From Capsicum annuum (lineage: Eukaryota; Streptophyta; Magnoliopsida; Solanales; Solanaceae): a DNA stretch of 64,000 nt. The notes below the pieces were generated by a model. The model was not told the DNA's origin. It did not search any database and was given only the letters and a program-made list of their open reading frames with translations. The DNA lies in NCBI RefSeq assembly GCF_002878395.1, contig NC_061118.1:88449910-88513909 (forward strand). Reading direction: 5' to 3'. Position 1 is the stretch's first letter. Each line of letters begins with the position of its first letter. The position numbers and the translations under genes are program-made. Below are positions 11,990 through 23,880 of the stretch, piece after piece.

Positions 11990-12960
11990 ATCTTATAAGA
12001 ACCCACATACTGGGGACTGAGCTTCCCCTTTTTGTCAAACAGCATTGCTCCCTTGATAAGAGATACTTTGAGGAAAACCTTATCCCCAACCTCAAATTCC
12101 AAGTCTCTACACCTAACATACACATAGGACTTTTGGCGACTTTAGGCAGCTTTAAGCCTTTCCCGAATCACCTTGACCTTCTCCATAGCCTAGTAAACCA
12201 AATTGGGATAAAACATGTCCGCCTCACTAAGCTCAGCCCATCCAATATAAAATCTACACCTCCTACCATACAATGACTTAAAAGGGGCCATACCAATAGT
12301 AGAATAATAGCTATTGAAAAGACCGCCTGAAGTGAGAGATAAATTATATGCCACGATCAGAGATAATCAAAACAGGCATCTCATGAAGCTTAACAATTTC
12401 CTAAAGATACAGCTTAGCATAATCCTCCATCGAGAAGGTAGTCCACACTGGTAAAAAGTGTGCAGACTTAGTAATCCTATTAACGATGACCCAAATTGAA
12501 TCATATTGATTTCAAGACTAAGAAAGACCGATAATAAAGTCCATATGATCACTTTTTACTTCTATTCGGGAAAATTAATTTCTTGACATAATGCTCCTGG
12601 CCTCATATGCTCAACCTTAACCTATTGACATGCCATGTACTTGGCCATGAAATCAACCATATCCCTCTTTAGACCATTCCACTAATAGATTTCTTTGAAA
12701 TCATGATATATATTAGTCAAGCCAAGATAAGCAACGTATTGTGACTCATGTGCCTCAGCTAAAATTCTTTGTCGCTACCCGTCAACGTTAGGAATACATA
12801 ACATTCCTTGGTAACATAAAGTACCATCACTACTGATCTAAAAAACCACTACCTTTTCCCCACCAATATCACTTTTGATTTTATCAAGATAGGATATAGC
12901 ACTTACTTCTCCTTAATGTCCCCACGAAGAGATGATTGGACCACTTCTTGCATCACTACA
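11990..12960 (-). pseudogene. CHR-E1 integrase (broken)
   Basis: Minus-strand remnant. Recognisable pieces are, from the C-terminal side, a KKGKLSPQYVG-like GPY/F segment (about 12000-12060) and a catalytic core around 12430-12560 that reads DSIWVIVNRITKSAHFLPV and then DYAKLYL across frameshifts. The zinc-binding N-terminus is further right, up to about 12960. The enzyme joins element DNA into the chromosome. It is non-functional here because of stops, frameshifts and loss of the chromodomain, which in the family targets integration by binding histone marks. Confidence 0.75.
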
Positions 12961-12964
12961 CTAC

Positions 12965-14330
12965 CATTATTGGATTCCAAGATGCAAACTACAAGATTGC
13001 CCAAGAGGTGAATATCCTTCACCGATTCCCTCTTTCCTTCTTCCATATGAGCTAAACTCCCCTGGATAACCTGTTAAGAGCATCAGCAACCACATTAGCC
13101 TTACTTGGTTGATAGTAAAGGCTTATATCATAATCCTTGAGAAGATCAAGTCATATCCTCTGCCTGAGATTAAGCTCTTTCTGGGTTAACACATACTGTA
13201 GAGGTTTATGACAAAAAAAATATCCTCATAAACAACATACAAATAATGCCGCCATATATTCAAAGTAAGCACAATCGCCAACAACTCAAAATCATGAGTA
13301 GGATAATTTCTCTCATGCACTTTTATCTGCCTAGAAACATATACAATCACATTTCCTTACTGCATTAACACACCACCAAGAATTACTCGAGATACATCAC
13401 AAAACCCATTAACCCATCATTGCCTTTCGGCAGAGTTAGAATTAATACCGAAGTCAACTTACACTTTAACTTATTGAAACTCCCTTCATAAGCATCTGAC
13501 CAAGAAAACTTAACCTTCTTCTGAGTTAACTTAGTCAAAGGAGCAACTATCGACGAAAAGCTTTCCATAAATCGCCTATAATACCCGGCTAAATCAAAGA
13601 AGCTTCGAATATTGGACATAGTTATGGGTCTAGGCCACCTCTTCACCACATCAACCTTTTATGGATCCACCATGATCCTTTCTCTAGAAATAATGTGACC
13701 TATGAAATTCACAATGTTCAACTTAAACTCTCACTTGGAGAACTTGGCATACAACCGCTATTCGTTAAGGTCTGGAACACCAGATAGAGGTAATTAGCAT
13801 AATACACTTTGCTATTTGAATATACCAGAATGTCATCAATGAACACAATAACAAAGAGATCTAAATACTAACAAAAAAACTTGTTCATTAGATCTATAAA
13901 TGTCACCGGAGTATTAGTCAATCCAAATGATATTACCAAAAACTTAAAGTGCCCATATCGAGTAATAAAAGTCAACTTAGGGATATCCATCTCCCTAATA
14001 TTTTGCTAATGTACCCAGACTGAAGATCTATCTTAGAAAAGAACTTGGCACCTTGCAACTGGTCAAACATATCATCTATCCTTGGAAGAGGATACTTGTT
14101 CTTGACCGTCACCTTGTTCAACTGCCTATAGTCAATGCACATCCGAAGGGAACCATTCTTCTTGTACACAAACAACACCAATTCACCCTAAGAACATACA
14201 ATAAGAAAAATAAACCCCTTATCAAGAAGAACCTTAAGTTGCTCCTTGAGTTCCCTTAACTCAATCAGAGCTATTCTATACGGGGGAATAGAAACTCTAT
14301 TTCCCTATCCAGAGGAACACTAGGAAAATT
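12965..14330 (-). pseudogene. CHR-E1 reverse transcriptase and RNase H (broken)
   Basis: Open pieces lie at 13972-14181 ([30 protein letters not shown]) and 13383-13649 (RPITMSNIRSFFDLAGYYRR, SWSDAYEGSF). The polymerase core FIDD is present at 13832-13843 (minus), within VIVFIDDI. RNase H and the tether (13000-13380) are degraded but readable (LLKDYD, a DAL-R box near 13090). Many stops are CAA/CAG to TAA/TAG or TGG to TAG changes. The product would copy element RNA into DNA and degrade the RNA template; it cannot be made from this copy. Confidence 0.8.
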
Positions 14331-14501
14331 ATCTGAAAAGACCTCTAGAAACTTATTAACCACTGGAACTGACTGGAAAGAAGGACCTTCTGAGTTAGAA
14401 ACTTTAAATCAGACCAAGTGATAAAGACAACCTTTAAAGATTAACCTTCGCACTCTAAGATAAGACATAAATCTCCCTCTAGGAGCTAGAGAAACACCCT
14501 C

Positions 14502-14849
14502 TCATTCTATAACTAGCTTACTAGGGAACCTAAATATAACCCTACGGGTCTTATAATCCAAGGACGTGTAACAATAGTGTAACCAATCTATACCTAGAAT
14601 GACATTGAAATCTACCATATCCAACTCAAACATATCCACCAAGGTCTGCTTGCCACTAACAGATACCATACACCCCCTAGAGACTCTTTTAGCAATAAAC
14701 GAGTCACCTACTAGGGTAGAAATAGAAAAAGGATCCAAAATAACTTCCAAATCAAATCCTAAAGATACAACCACATAAGGAGTCACATAGGATAGAGTGG
14801 ACCCTGGATTAAGCAAACAATATACGTCACTAGAGAAAAGTTGTAACAT
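14502..14849 (-). pseudogene. CHR-E1 aspartic protease (active-site Asp lost)
   Basis: An open 115-codon stretch with the retropepsin-like pattern of chromoviruses. The active-site motif, normally LDPGST, reads LNPGSTLSY, a single G-to-A change that removes the catalytic aspartate. The second half has the ELDMVDFNVILGIDWL motif that in this family marks the protease C-terminus before RT. CHR-E2 and CHR-I carry matching segments. It would cleave the Gag-Pol polyprotein if intact. Confidence 0.8.
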
Positions 14850-14893
14850 ACCAATAATGATATCAAGTGATGCCTCAGATTCCTATTAAGACA

Positions 14894-16089
14894 CTAAATC
14901 ATACAACCTGTTTTGACCAACACTAGAACCAGGGCAGTAACAGAAGAAAATACAATACCACGTAGTGTAGGAGCCGAAGATGAAGCCACAAGAATCTTAT
15001 TCTCCCCCATAGCAACCTTATTTATTAAATAATCCATGATTCGATGGCCTACTTGTCTACACTTGATTACAATAACCCCAATGAGGATAACTATAGAACC
15101 GATAAGGAAGGCATAAAGAAAGTAAGTGACCTCTACTTGTCTAAGATTGTGCACCTTGCGCTAAAAAATTATCACCACCATGATGAAGCATATCGCTCGA
15201 TAGGAAAGGGGTACTAGCAGAATAGTAGGAACTAGAACTCCCCCACATCTTTTTCTGCTATTTGCCACTATTTCGACCACCCTGAGATTGAGCACCTCCC
15301 AGATTAGAAAACCTGCTCCTCCTACCCCACCTATCTCCAAACACTACCTATTTTCACTTCTCATTCTCTACTTGCTGCATATGAACAGTTAACTAGAGAT
15401 GTCTATATCTTTAAATAGCAAGACAGTCTTGCTTTCAAAAATTAAATCCTAGTTCAACCGAAAAATAATCTTCCTCTTTCTTAACAACATGTCATCCACT
15501 AAATCAGGAGCATATCTTGACAATCGATGAAACTCTAAGGCATATTTATTGACAGATTTTTCCCTTGCTTGAGATTCACAAACTCCTTTATCTTTCCTTT
15601 CCTTAAATCTTGGGAAAATAAACAATCTAAGAAGGCCTTAGAAAAAGTATCCTATAAGATTGATTCTTCTACATCACCCCTATCTCCATCCCACTCTTCA
15701 TACCACTAATATGCAATCTCTTTGAGCTGATAAGTTGAAAAGTTTACCCCCTCTATATTAGTAGCCTGCATCACCCAAAATATCTTTTCCATTTTATCTA
15801 AGAAGCCATGTGGATCCTCCTCCACCTTCACTCTAAGAAAATAGGATAACCCATCTTTATAAATTGGCCAACCCTTGTGGCCTCACTAGAAAAGGCACCA
15901 GTCATACCCTACTAATTCCATATTAGTGACCTCGCCTTGAAGAGGACTAGTAGAAACTGGTGGAACTCTAGAACTATCAGGTATAGGACCATAAGATCAA
16001 AGATAAACCTCAAAAGTAGGATGCACCCCTTCAGCCTTACCCCCAAATGGGATAGAAGAATTTTCTTATTTTCTAGATCTACAAGACAT
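14894..16089 (-). pseudogene. CHR-E1 gag (broken)
   Basis: The start codon on the minus strand is at 16087-16089, four bases after a CAG acceptor-like site, and the start reads ATGTCTTGTAGATCT. Readable gag pieces include VEEDPHGFLDKMEKIFWVMQ and FVNLKQGK, the same order as in CHR-E2 gag. The nucleocapsid knuckle near 15030-15080 reads KCRQVGHRIMDY, with the last Cys changed to Tyr. Stops occur as early as codon 8. Gag would form the particle that packages element RNA. Confidence 0.75.
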
Positions 16090-16092
16090 GAT

Positions 16093-16108
16093 CTGAAAGA
16101 TGAACAAA
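16093..16108 (-). other. Candidate 3' splice site before CHR-E1 gag
   Basis: The minus strand reads TTTGTTCATCTTTCAG, then ATC and the gag ATG. CHR-E2 has the same pyrimidine tract and CAG at the same distance from its ATG, although the surrounding DNA has diverged. Confidence 0.45.
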
Positions 16109-16281
16109 CAAGGATTAGAGAAGACTCCAGGACTGATACTCCAATCTTAAAAATAAAATACTAAGAAAGTAAAACATTCCTAAATATCTTATGGCCTCTT
16201 CTTTATGAGTGTGACATGCTACATACCCCTAAAAAGTCTACTCGACATGGCTTTGTGGACTCCCAATTGGCCATGAAACTA

Positions 16282-16294
16282 GGCTCTAATACCA
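16282..16294 (-). other. Primer-binding site of CHR-E1 (initiator Met tRNA)
   Basis: The minus strand reads TGGTATTAGAGCC, one mismatch from TGGTATCAGAGCC, the complement of the plant initiator-Met tRNA 3' end. It lies three bases inside the 5' LTR end at 16298. First-strand DNA synthesis would start here. Confidence 0.85.
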
Positions 16295-16297
16295 ACT

Positions 16298-16726
16298 TGA
16301 CATAACCTACGTTGGGGACTTTCCATAATGGGCATCTCAATTATGACCAGGACCAGAGACCACCCCTGTTACCCAACCCAAACACCAACTACTTTCCCTG
16401 AGTTGGCTGAATTTTGGGCATGCAACAAGATAGTATAATGGCTCACATAAAGACTAGGAATAGATCACAACTGTGACTAACCCAACCGAGTCTAACCATC
16501 TCATACCAATAATCCAACCATACTAAACCATATCAAAACAAGGGCCATAAACCAGGCCATAATTGAGGATGTTACAAAACATAATATAATTAATACCAAA
16601 ATGTAATATGATCGAACAATGAGAAATTATGTTCAGGCATACCAACCTCAATACCAATACAAATGCTAAGGCTGACACCTATACCGATATTGCCCATTCT
16701 AACACATAGAAGTACTACAAAGCTTT
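16298..16726 (-). repeat. 5' LTR of CHR-E1, U5-side part
   Basis: The left end is TGACATAACC and matches the 3' LTR at 9259 onward (GGGGACTT, TAATGGGC, GACCAGGAC, GAGACCAC). It ends where CHR-E2 begins and continues at 26320. The two parts total 2367 bp, against 2398 for the 3' LTR. Confidence 0.85.
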
Positions 16727-18929
16727 TGAAATATACTGGGTTTTGACCCTTAGAAAATTTCCTAGAATTCTATTCTCTAAAACTAATACGACTCATAGGT
16801 ACGAGTCGTGTGTTGGGTTACGAGTGGTATGGTCCTTTTATATGTTAATTCATGCTAGTTGGTGGAATATTTTGGGTCACTATAATGGGTATGACTTAGG
16901 GGTATAAGTTATAAGGGCTTGGTATAAGCCGTAACTGGGACTCGTAGGGTGGGCAGTGTTTGATCCTCCTAGTATTTCATTCTAACATAGATATGGGTCA
17001 TGGGTATAGATCGTATGTTATGGTTACGGCTTGGTTGGATGAGTCATATACTAGAGAATATCTGATCCAAGGTTGAGACTTGGATACAAGTGATGGGTAC
17101 CAATCATATTGGGAGGTTACGACTCGTACGAGTAAGTTGTATCCCTAGGATGAGTTTTTAAGGGACTTAAGTGGGGCTATTCTGGACATTTTCCTACTTA
17201 TCCTAATTAGGATCCACTTATAATACACTTAGAAGGTTATTCACCCTATTATTCTTTTCATTAACACTTAGAAACTATTCCTAAACATCGCATAATTCTC
17301 TTAAGAGCTTTTGGGCAGGAAGGCTAGGGTTTCATATTGAGGATTACTTTGGGGATTTTCTTCGTGATTTCTTTCATCAATTCTTTGGTATAAGGCATAA
17401 TTCTCTTCCCTCATTGTAATTTCAACTAAAGGTGTGGTTTATATGAATTTTTCATGGTTTTACTATTTCATGATTATGCCTTTTATTAAATAGTAATGGT
17501 TTAATAGTCTTTGGAATTTATTTTGGTTATATTATGCCCTCAAGGTGTTTGATAAAATGGTTATAAAGATGTGTTCATTGCATTGACTTCTTTTAATAGA
17601 GCTCTTGCATATTTTAAACTTAGTAAAGGAACTTTTCATGGTTTAATAGGTTTGAAAAGGCAAAAGGCTAAATATTTATGCTTGTGGAGAACATGAAAGT
17701 CACCTATATGGTTTAATGTGTTATATGGAAGGGTACTTTTAACTCCCCTTAACCTAAATAGTTGTGCTATGGATATTACTTACAAGAAATGGGTGGTATG
17801 ATGATACAACTAATATTATCCTTGGTTATTAAAATTATAAATGTATTTGGTTGGTTATTTTGAAATAGTTTTTATTGGGCATTAATGGCGGGGTGTGCAT
17901 TAAAGCCGTGAAAGGTGGCATTCTCGGGAGGACCAAAACTAGAAATTTATATTTATTGATATGAGGATTGGTCTTAGTGGACATATGCATGATGTCACAC
18001 TATTGGGGGATAAACTCGTATTCCCATGGGATACTTCCTTGGTTGTGCAGCTACACATATTGGGGCCCTTTCAGTAGGGGGAGCTAAACCTATATCACTC
18101 GTGGGTAGACTAAGACAGCCAAGATACACAACCTAAGTAAAGTTTTTTAATGCATACTAAACTCGTTCCCTTTCCTTGTACTTATATATATGGTTGTACG
18201 TATTATGGATGGTTTTACTTGGTTTTATAACTGACATTATTTTATCCTTATCTTAAGATTCATTCTAGTGGTCACTCTCTAACCCCATCTACTGGCAGCT
18301 GTATACCCACACTATACGGGAACCATCCATTCTATTCCTCCTATTTAGCACGCAGATTTAGTATCAATATTTGGACTAAAGGGGTGAGCTTCTATACTTT
18401 TGGAAGACATCATTTTATGTTATGGATTTCTTTAGACACTTTTCTTTTATTTTGGATATTTGTTTATGCCATGGTTGGGGATGTCCCTATTGAATTTGTT
18501 TACTCTTCTTGATAGAGGCTTTATGGTACTTTTAGGGTTTGGTATGGGCAGGATTGATGTTGGTGTATGCCTTGTCCTTGGTATTGATGTTGGGGATTAT
18601 ACCCCTAGAAAATATTGTTGGTTGTTCCATTTTACTATATTTTGGGATTAATTATAATAAATTTTTTCTAACTTATTTGGTTATGGCCTATGGTTTGGTT
18701 TTGTGTGGTTGGGTGGTTGGTGTGATATGGTTGGACTCAATTAGGTTGGTCATAATTGTGACCCTATCCTTAAGTCTTGATAAGAACATTGATGCTATCT
18801 TATTATATGTTTGAAATTCAGCCCATCAAAGGCTGGATAATGTGGATGGTTTGGGTAAAAGGAGGCATCCCCGATCCTGGTTGGACTTAGGATACCCATT
18901 ATGACAAGGTCGGAGGTTGGATCACGTCA
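16727..18929 (+). repeat. 5' LTR of CHR-E2 (2203 bp)
   Basis: The U3 part (16787-17135) is rich in TACGACTC/ACGAGTCG words and holds the palindrome ACTCGTACGAGT at 17122-17133. A weak TATA (TATAATAC) lies near 17219. The donor position seen in the 3' LTR reads TAAG/GCATAA here (17391-17400), so it has decayed. The LTR ends CACGTCA. The ORFs at 18460-18814 are short, are shared only partly with the sister LTR, and I treat them as chance. Confidence 0.85.
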
Positions 18930-18932
18930 AGT

Positions 18933-18945
18933 TTGTATCAGATCC
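18933..18945 (+). other. Primer-binding site of CHR-E2 (initiator Met tRNA, degraded)
   Basis: TTGTATCAGATCC, two mismatches from TGGTATCAGAGCC, three bases after the LTR end. Confidence 0.8.
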
Positions 18946-19119
18946 TAGGTTTATGGTCACTTGGGAGTCTATAAGTTCATGTTAAGTAGAGTCTTTTTAA
19001 GGGGAGTGAAGCATACCACACTCATATGGGAGAGGCTATAAGGAATTTATGAATGTTTTGCTTTCATAGTATTTTATCTTCAAGATTGAGTTCTCAATAA
19101 TTGAATCCTCTCTAATCCT

Positions 19120-19137
19120 TGTTTGTTCATCTTTCAG
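19120..19137 (+). other. Candidate 3' splice site before CHR-E2 gag
   Basis: A T-rich tract followed by CAG (TTTGTTCATCTTTCAG), then ATC and the gag start codon at 19141. The sequence is kept almost exactly in CHR-E1. Confidence 0.45.
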
Positions 19138-19140
19138 ATC

Positions 19141-20290
19141 ATGCCTCCTATATCTGGAACACAAGAAAATTATTTCATCCTATATAGTGATAATGCTGAA
19201 GTGGTACATACTACGTCTGGAGTAAATCTTCAATCTCATGGTCCTATTCCTAATGGTGCTGGAGTTTCTCCTATTTCAGCTAGTTCTCCTTAGGTCTCTC
19301 AAGGCAATGCAACAAATGTAGAATTTCATCAGCCTATTTATTTTAATGCCTAACTGGTTGCTGCTCAGGCTGAGCGATGTGTTGATGGTGTTTTTTTGTT
19401 GAGCCCAAAAGGGTTTGTCAATTTATGAAAATGGGTCCTCAAACTTTTATAGGATTGAAGGTGGAGGAGGATCCACAAGGCTTCTTAGATGAGATAGAAA
19501 AGATCTTTTGGGTGATATAGGCTACTAATGTAGAGGGGATTACTTTGTAGCTTATCAACTTAAAGATGTTTCTTATTAGTGGAATGAGAAGTGGGACAGG
19601 GATAGAGGTGATATGAAAGAGGAAGGGTTGTGGAAGGCTTTTTCTAATGCCTTCTTAGATCAGTCCTTTCCTCAAAAGTTGAGGAAAACTAATATGGATG
19701 TGTTTGTGAACCTCAGGCAGGGAAGGATTTATGTAAAGGAATATGCTTTGAAGTTCCATCAGCTATCAAACTATACTCCTAACTTAGTGGCTTACATGAG
19801 ATAGAGAATGAGAAAGTTCTCTTTTGGGTTGAATAGCGATTTTATTTTGGAGAGCAAAACTGCTTTACTGATTAAGAATATGGACATTTCTCAGTTGAAT
19901 GTTCATATATATCAAGTTGAGATTGACAATAGGGGGAATGCAGAGTTTAGGGATAGGTAGGGAAAGAGTAATATTTTTTCTGATTAGGGAGATGCTTAGT
20001 CTCTGGGTGATAGAGATGGTGGCAAGTGACAAAAAAGAAGTGAGAGAGTTCTGGCTCCTTTTCTACTAGTCCTCCTTATCAATCAAGGGACAAACGTCAT
20101 TAAGTTGGTGACAATTCATGGCCATAGGTCACCCAATCTCAAGTGAGCGGATGTTAGTTTGTTTCTTCATGTACTCCTTGTTAATTTTATTTTCATCCTC
20201 ATTTAGGTTATTTGAGGAATAAAGGGACAAATGCTTTAAGTGTGTCCAAGTAGGCCATCGGCTTAGGGATTATCCGGTTAACTATGTTAT
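19141..20290 (+). pseudogene. CHR-E2 gag (broken)
   Basis: Starts ATGCCTCCTATATCTGG at 19141, right after the acceptor-like site. Readable pieces are KVEEDPQGFLDEIEKIFWVI (19470-19520) and, in the ORF at 19613-19804, VFVNLRQGRIYVKEYALKFH, the conserved core of chromovirus gag. The nucleocapsid knuckle at about 20228-20275 reads CFKCVQVGHRLRDY, with the final Cys of CX2CX4HX4C changed to Tyr. Several in-frame stops and at least one frameshift break it. Confidence 0.8.
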
Positions 20291-20291
20291 T

Positions 20292-20870
20292 ATGAGGGTA
20301 AATTGGATTTTTATGGCTTTATCTTCTGCCCTCGAACTTGGTGGTAGGGTATCTACTTCTGTTACTGCTCCTGGTTCTACTGTTGGTCAAAACAGGTTGT
20401 ATGCTATGGCATCCCGACAGGAATCTAAGACATCACCAGAAGTCATTATTGGTACGTTACAACTTTTCTATCATGACATATATTATTTGCTAGATCAGGG
20501 GTCCACTTTTTTTTATTTGAATCCATATGTGCCTTCGTCTTTAAGTTTTGATTTAGAAGTAATTTTATATCTTTTTTTTGTTTCTACCTTAGTAGGTGAC
20601 TCGGTTATTGCTAAGAGATTCTATAGGGGAGGTATGGTATCTTTTGTAGCAAACAAACCATGGTGGATCTATTCAAGTTGGATATAGTTAATTTTGATGT
20701 AATTCTAGGTATGGATTCGTTGTATTCTTATTACACATTTTTGGATTGTCGGACTTGTAAGGTTATTTTTAAGTTCCCTAGTGAAACTGTTATAGAATGG
20801 AAAGGTAGTTCCTTATCTCCTAGGGGGAGGTTAATTTTTTATCATAGAACTCGAAGGTTAATCTCGAAGG
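20292..20870 (+). pseudogene. CHR-E2 aspartic protease (broken)
   Basis: The active site reads LDQGSTFFY at about 20490-20520, keeping the catalytic Asp and Gly-Ser but with Pro replaced by Gln. The C-terminal hallmark LDIVNFDVILGMDSL follows across a frameshift at about 20670. It would mature Gag-Pol. The open piece 20292-20687 covers the first half and 20660-20932 the second. Confidence 0.75.
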
Positions 20871-20938
20871 GTTGTCTTTATCACTTGGTCTGGGATAAAG
20901 ATTCTAACTTGGAAGGTCCTTCTTTATCTTAGGTCCCT

Positions 20939-21738
20939 GTGGTTAGTGAGTTTATAGAGGTATTTATAGATGATATTCCTGGTATTTCTCTGGATAGGGA
21001 AATAGAGTTTGGTATTAATTTACTTTCAAACATTCATCTAATTTCTATTCCTCCATATAGAATGGCTCTAGATGAGTTAAGGGAATTCAAAGAGAAACTT
21101 AAGGATCTCCTGGACAAGGGGTTTAATCAATTTAGTGTATCTTCTTGGGGTGCATCAGTGTTATTTATGCGCAAGAAGGTTGGTTCCCTTCGGATGTGCA
21201 TTGAATGTAGGAAGTTAAACAATGTGATGGTCAAGAACAGGTATCCTGTTTCTCGGATAGATGATTTATTTGACCATTTGCAAGGTGCTAAGTTCTTCTC
21301 TAAGATAGATCTTCAGTCCGGATAACATCAACTTAAGATAAGGGAGGTGGATATCCCTAAGATGGATTTTTGTACTTAGTATGGGCATTTTGAGTTCTTG
21401 GTGATGTCATTTGGGTTGACTAATACTCTTATGACATTTATGAAATTAATGAATAAAGTTTTCAGGAAGTATTTGGATCTCTATATCATTGTGTTCATTG
21501 ATGACATTCTGGTTTATTCATAATGTGAGGTGGATCATGCTAATCACCTCTGTGTGGTATTACAAACCTTAAAGGAACAACAGTTGTATGTCAAGTTCTC
21601 TAAAGTTGAGTTTTAGTTGAATGCTGTGACTTTCTTGGGTCATATACTTTCTAGTGAAAGGATCATGGTGGATCCTCAAAAGGTTATTGTGGTGAAGCGG
21701 TGGCCTAGGCCCATGACTCCATCCAATATCAGAGCTTT
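20939..21738 (+). pseudogene. CHR-E2 reverse transcriptase (broken)
   Basis: The open piece 20939-21325 holds the RT N-terminal motifs: [37 protein letters not shown] and FSKIDLQSG, then a stop where the family has Tyr. The palm continues to the intact core FIDD at 21494-21505 ([12 protein letters not shown], ending in a stop). The downstream connection HRWPRPMT region reaches 21740. Only a handful of stops separate this from an open frame, fewer than in CHR-C. Confidence 0.8.
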
Positions 21739-22440
21739 TTGGGTTTAGTTGGGTATTATAGGTGGTTTATTGAAAGCTTTTCTTCGATAGCTGCTCCTTT
21801 GACTAATTTGATTCAGAAAAGGGTTAAGTTTTCGTGGTCGGATGCTTGTGAAGGGAGTTTTGAGAAGTTGAAGGATAAGTTGACTTCGACTCTAATCTTG
21901 GCTTTATTGGAAGGCAATGATGGGTTTATGGTTTATTATGATGCATTTTTGGTAGGGCTTGGTTATGTTTTGATGCAGCATGGGCAGGTGATTGCCTATG
22001 CTTTTAGGTAGTTGAAGGTACATGAGAGGAATTATCCTACTCATGATTTGGATTTGTTGGAGGTTATGATTGCTTTAAAAATATGGAGGCATTATATATA
22101 TATATTGTATTCTTGTGGATATCTTTTTCGATCATAAGAGTCTTCAGTACGTGTTCACTCAAAAAGAGCTAAATCTCAGGCAAATGAGATGTCTTGAGCT
22201 TCTCAAGGATTTTTATATAAGTTTTCACTATCACCAAGGTTAGGCTAATGTTATTACTGACGCTCTTAGCAGCTTATCCATAGGTATTCTGGCTAATATG
22301 GAGGAAGGAAAGCGGGAATTGGTGAAGGATATTCATCATTTAGCTATTCTTGTGGTTCATCTCTTAAACTCAAAGGATGGCAGAGTGATGGTGCAAGAAG
22401 TGGTTTGATCATATGTTGGTGAAGAGATTAAGGAGAAGCA
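21739..22440 (+). pseudogene. CHR-E2 RNase H (broken)
   Basis: Pieces are VGYYRWFIESFSSIAAPLT, FSWSDACEGSF, then the RNase H start GFMVYYDAFLVGLGYVLMQ, in which the first catalytic Asp is in YYDA, and ALKIWRHY. After an indel at about 22090-22130 (an expanded TATATATA run) the DHKSLQ-like and DAL-S boxes are still readable to 22280. Confidence 0.75.
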
Positions 22441-22441
22441 A

Positions 22442-23880
22442 GTGTTGGATCCTGTCTTGATGGAAATCAAGAGTAATGTTATTGGGAAAGAGATGGCGGT
22501 GTTTAAGATTGGGGTGATGGTACTTTACGGTAACAAAGGAGGTTGTGTGTTTCTAATCTCGACAAATTACGACAAAGGGTATTGGTTGAGGCATATGAGT
22601 TGCGCTATGTTGTTAATCCTGGCTCAACAAAGATGTATCATGATCTCAAGAAGGTATATTAGTTGAATGGTATGAAGAGGGATATGGTTGATTCCGTGGC
22701 CAAGTGCATGGTGTGTCAATAGGTTAAGGTGGAGAATATGGGGCTTGGTGGGTTATATTAAGAAATAGAGTTTCCCGAATAAAAGTGGGAGATGATCAAT
22801 ATGGATTTCTTTACCGGCCTTCCTCGAACTCTAAACCAATTTGATTTGATTTGGGTCATCAAGGATAGGATGACTAAATCTGCGCACTTCTTGCCAGTAC
22901 AGACTATCTTCTCAGCGAAGGACTATACGAAGCTATATCTTCAGGGGATTGTGAAACTGCATAGGGTACCTTTCTCGATTATTTTTTATTATGATAAGCC
23001 GTTTATGTCACATTTTTTGTGGTCTTTCTAGAAAGGGTTGGGGACTAAGGTTAGTTCGAGTACTGCTTTTCATTCGCAGTCAGATGGGAAAATAGAGAGA
23101 ACTATTCTGATATTGAAGGATATGCTTCAGGACTGTGTGATTGATTATGGTGATAATTAGGTTGAGAATCTACATTTGTTGGAGTTTGCTTACAACAATA
23201 GCTACCATTCTAGTATTGGTATGCCTTCTTTTGTAGTGTTGTATAGTAAGAGGTGTAGATCTCCTATTGGTTAGTTTGAGCTTAAGGAGGCAGACATGTT
23301 TCGCCTGGATTTGGTTTATCAAGCGATGAAGAAGGTGAAGGTGATTCGGGATAGGCTTAAGGCTCCCCAAAATTGTCAAAAGTCCTATATAGATATTAGC
23401 CATAGAGTCTAGGAGTTTAAGGTTAGGGATAGGGTGTTTCTCAAAGTGTCTCCCATAAAGGGAGTAGTGTGATTTGGAAAGAAGGGGAAATTCAGTCCCC
23501 AGTTTTTTGGTCCTTATGTGATTTTGTGAAGAGCTGGCAATGTTGCTTATGAGTTGGAGTTTCAATCTAACTTGAGTTTGGTTCATCTGGTCATTCATGT
23601 TTCTATGTTAAGAAAGTGCATTGGTGATCCTTTTTCGGTTTTTTCTTTGGAAGGATTGGGTATTTTAACTTCTCTATCTTATGAAGGGGTCCCAATTGGT
23701 ATATTAAATAGGAAAGTTTGATGGATGCGGACCAAAGATATGGCTTCAATTAAGGTTCTATGGCGGAACCATAAGGTAGAAGAAGCTATTTGAGAAATAG
23801 AAGAGGACATGAAGTCCAAGTATCTGGACCTGTTTTCTTTCCCTGAGATTCGTGTAGAAGGTATGTGTCTTCGAAACATC
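22442..23880 (+). pseudogene. CHR-E2 integrase with chromodomain (broken)
   Basis: N-terminal zinc region (CMVCQ at about 22705-22720), catalytic core from NMDFFTGLPRTL (22795) through DRMTKSAHFLPVQT and the core Asp region around 22985-23000 (reading YYDKPF instead of SDRGTQF) to the ERT-helix segment near 23095. A GPY/F segment (KKGKFSPQFFGPYV) lies near 23480-23520. The tail at 23690-23860 reads GVPIGILNRKV, then SIKVLWRNHKVEEA, then DMKSKYLDLF, a chromodomain of the kind that defines chromoviruses. At least eight stops interrupt it. Confidence 0.8.

Noticed and set aside
23170..23598. A 142-codon minus-strand ORF
   Set aside because: It is antisense to the CHR-E2 integrase, which explains its length; the composition follows the coding strand.
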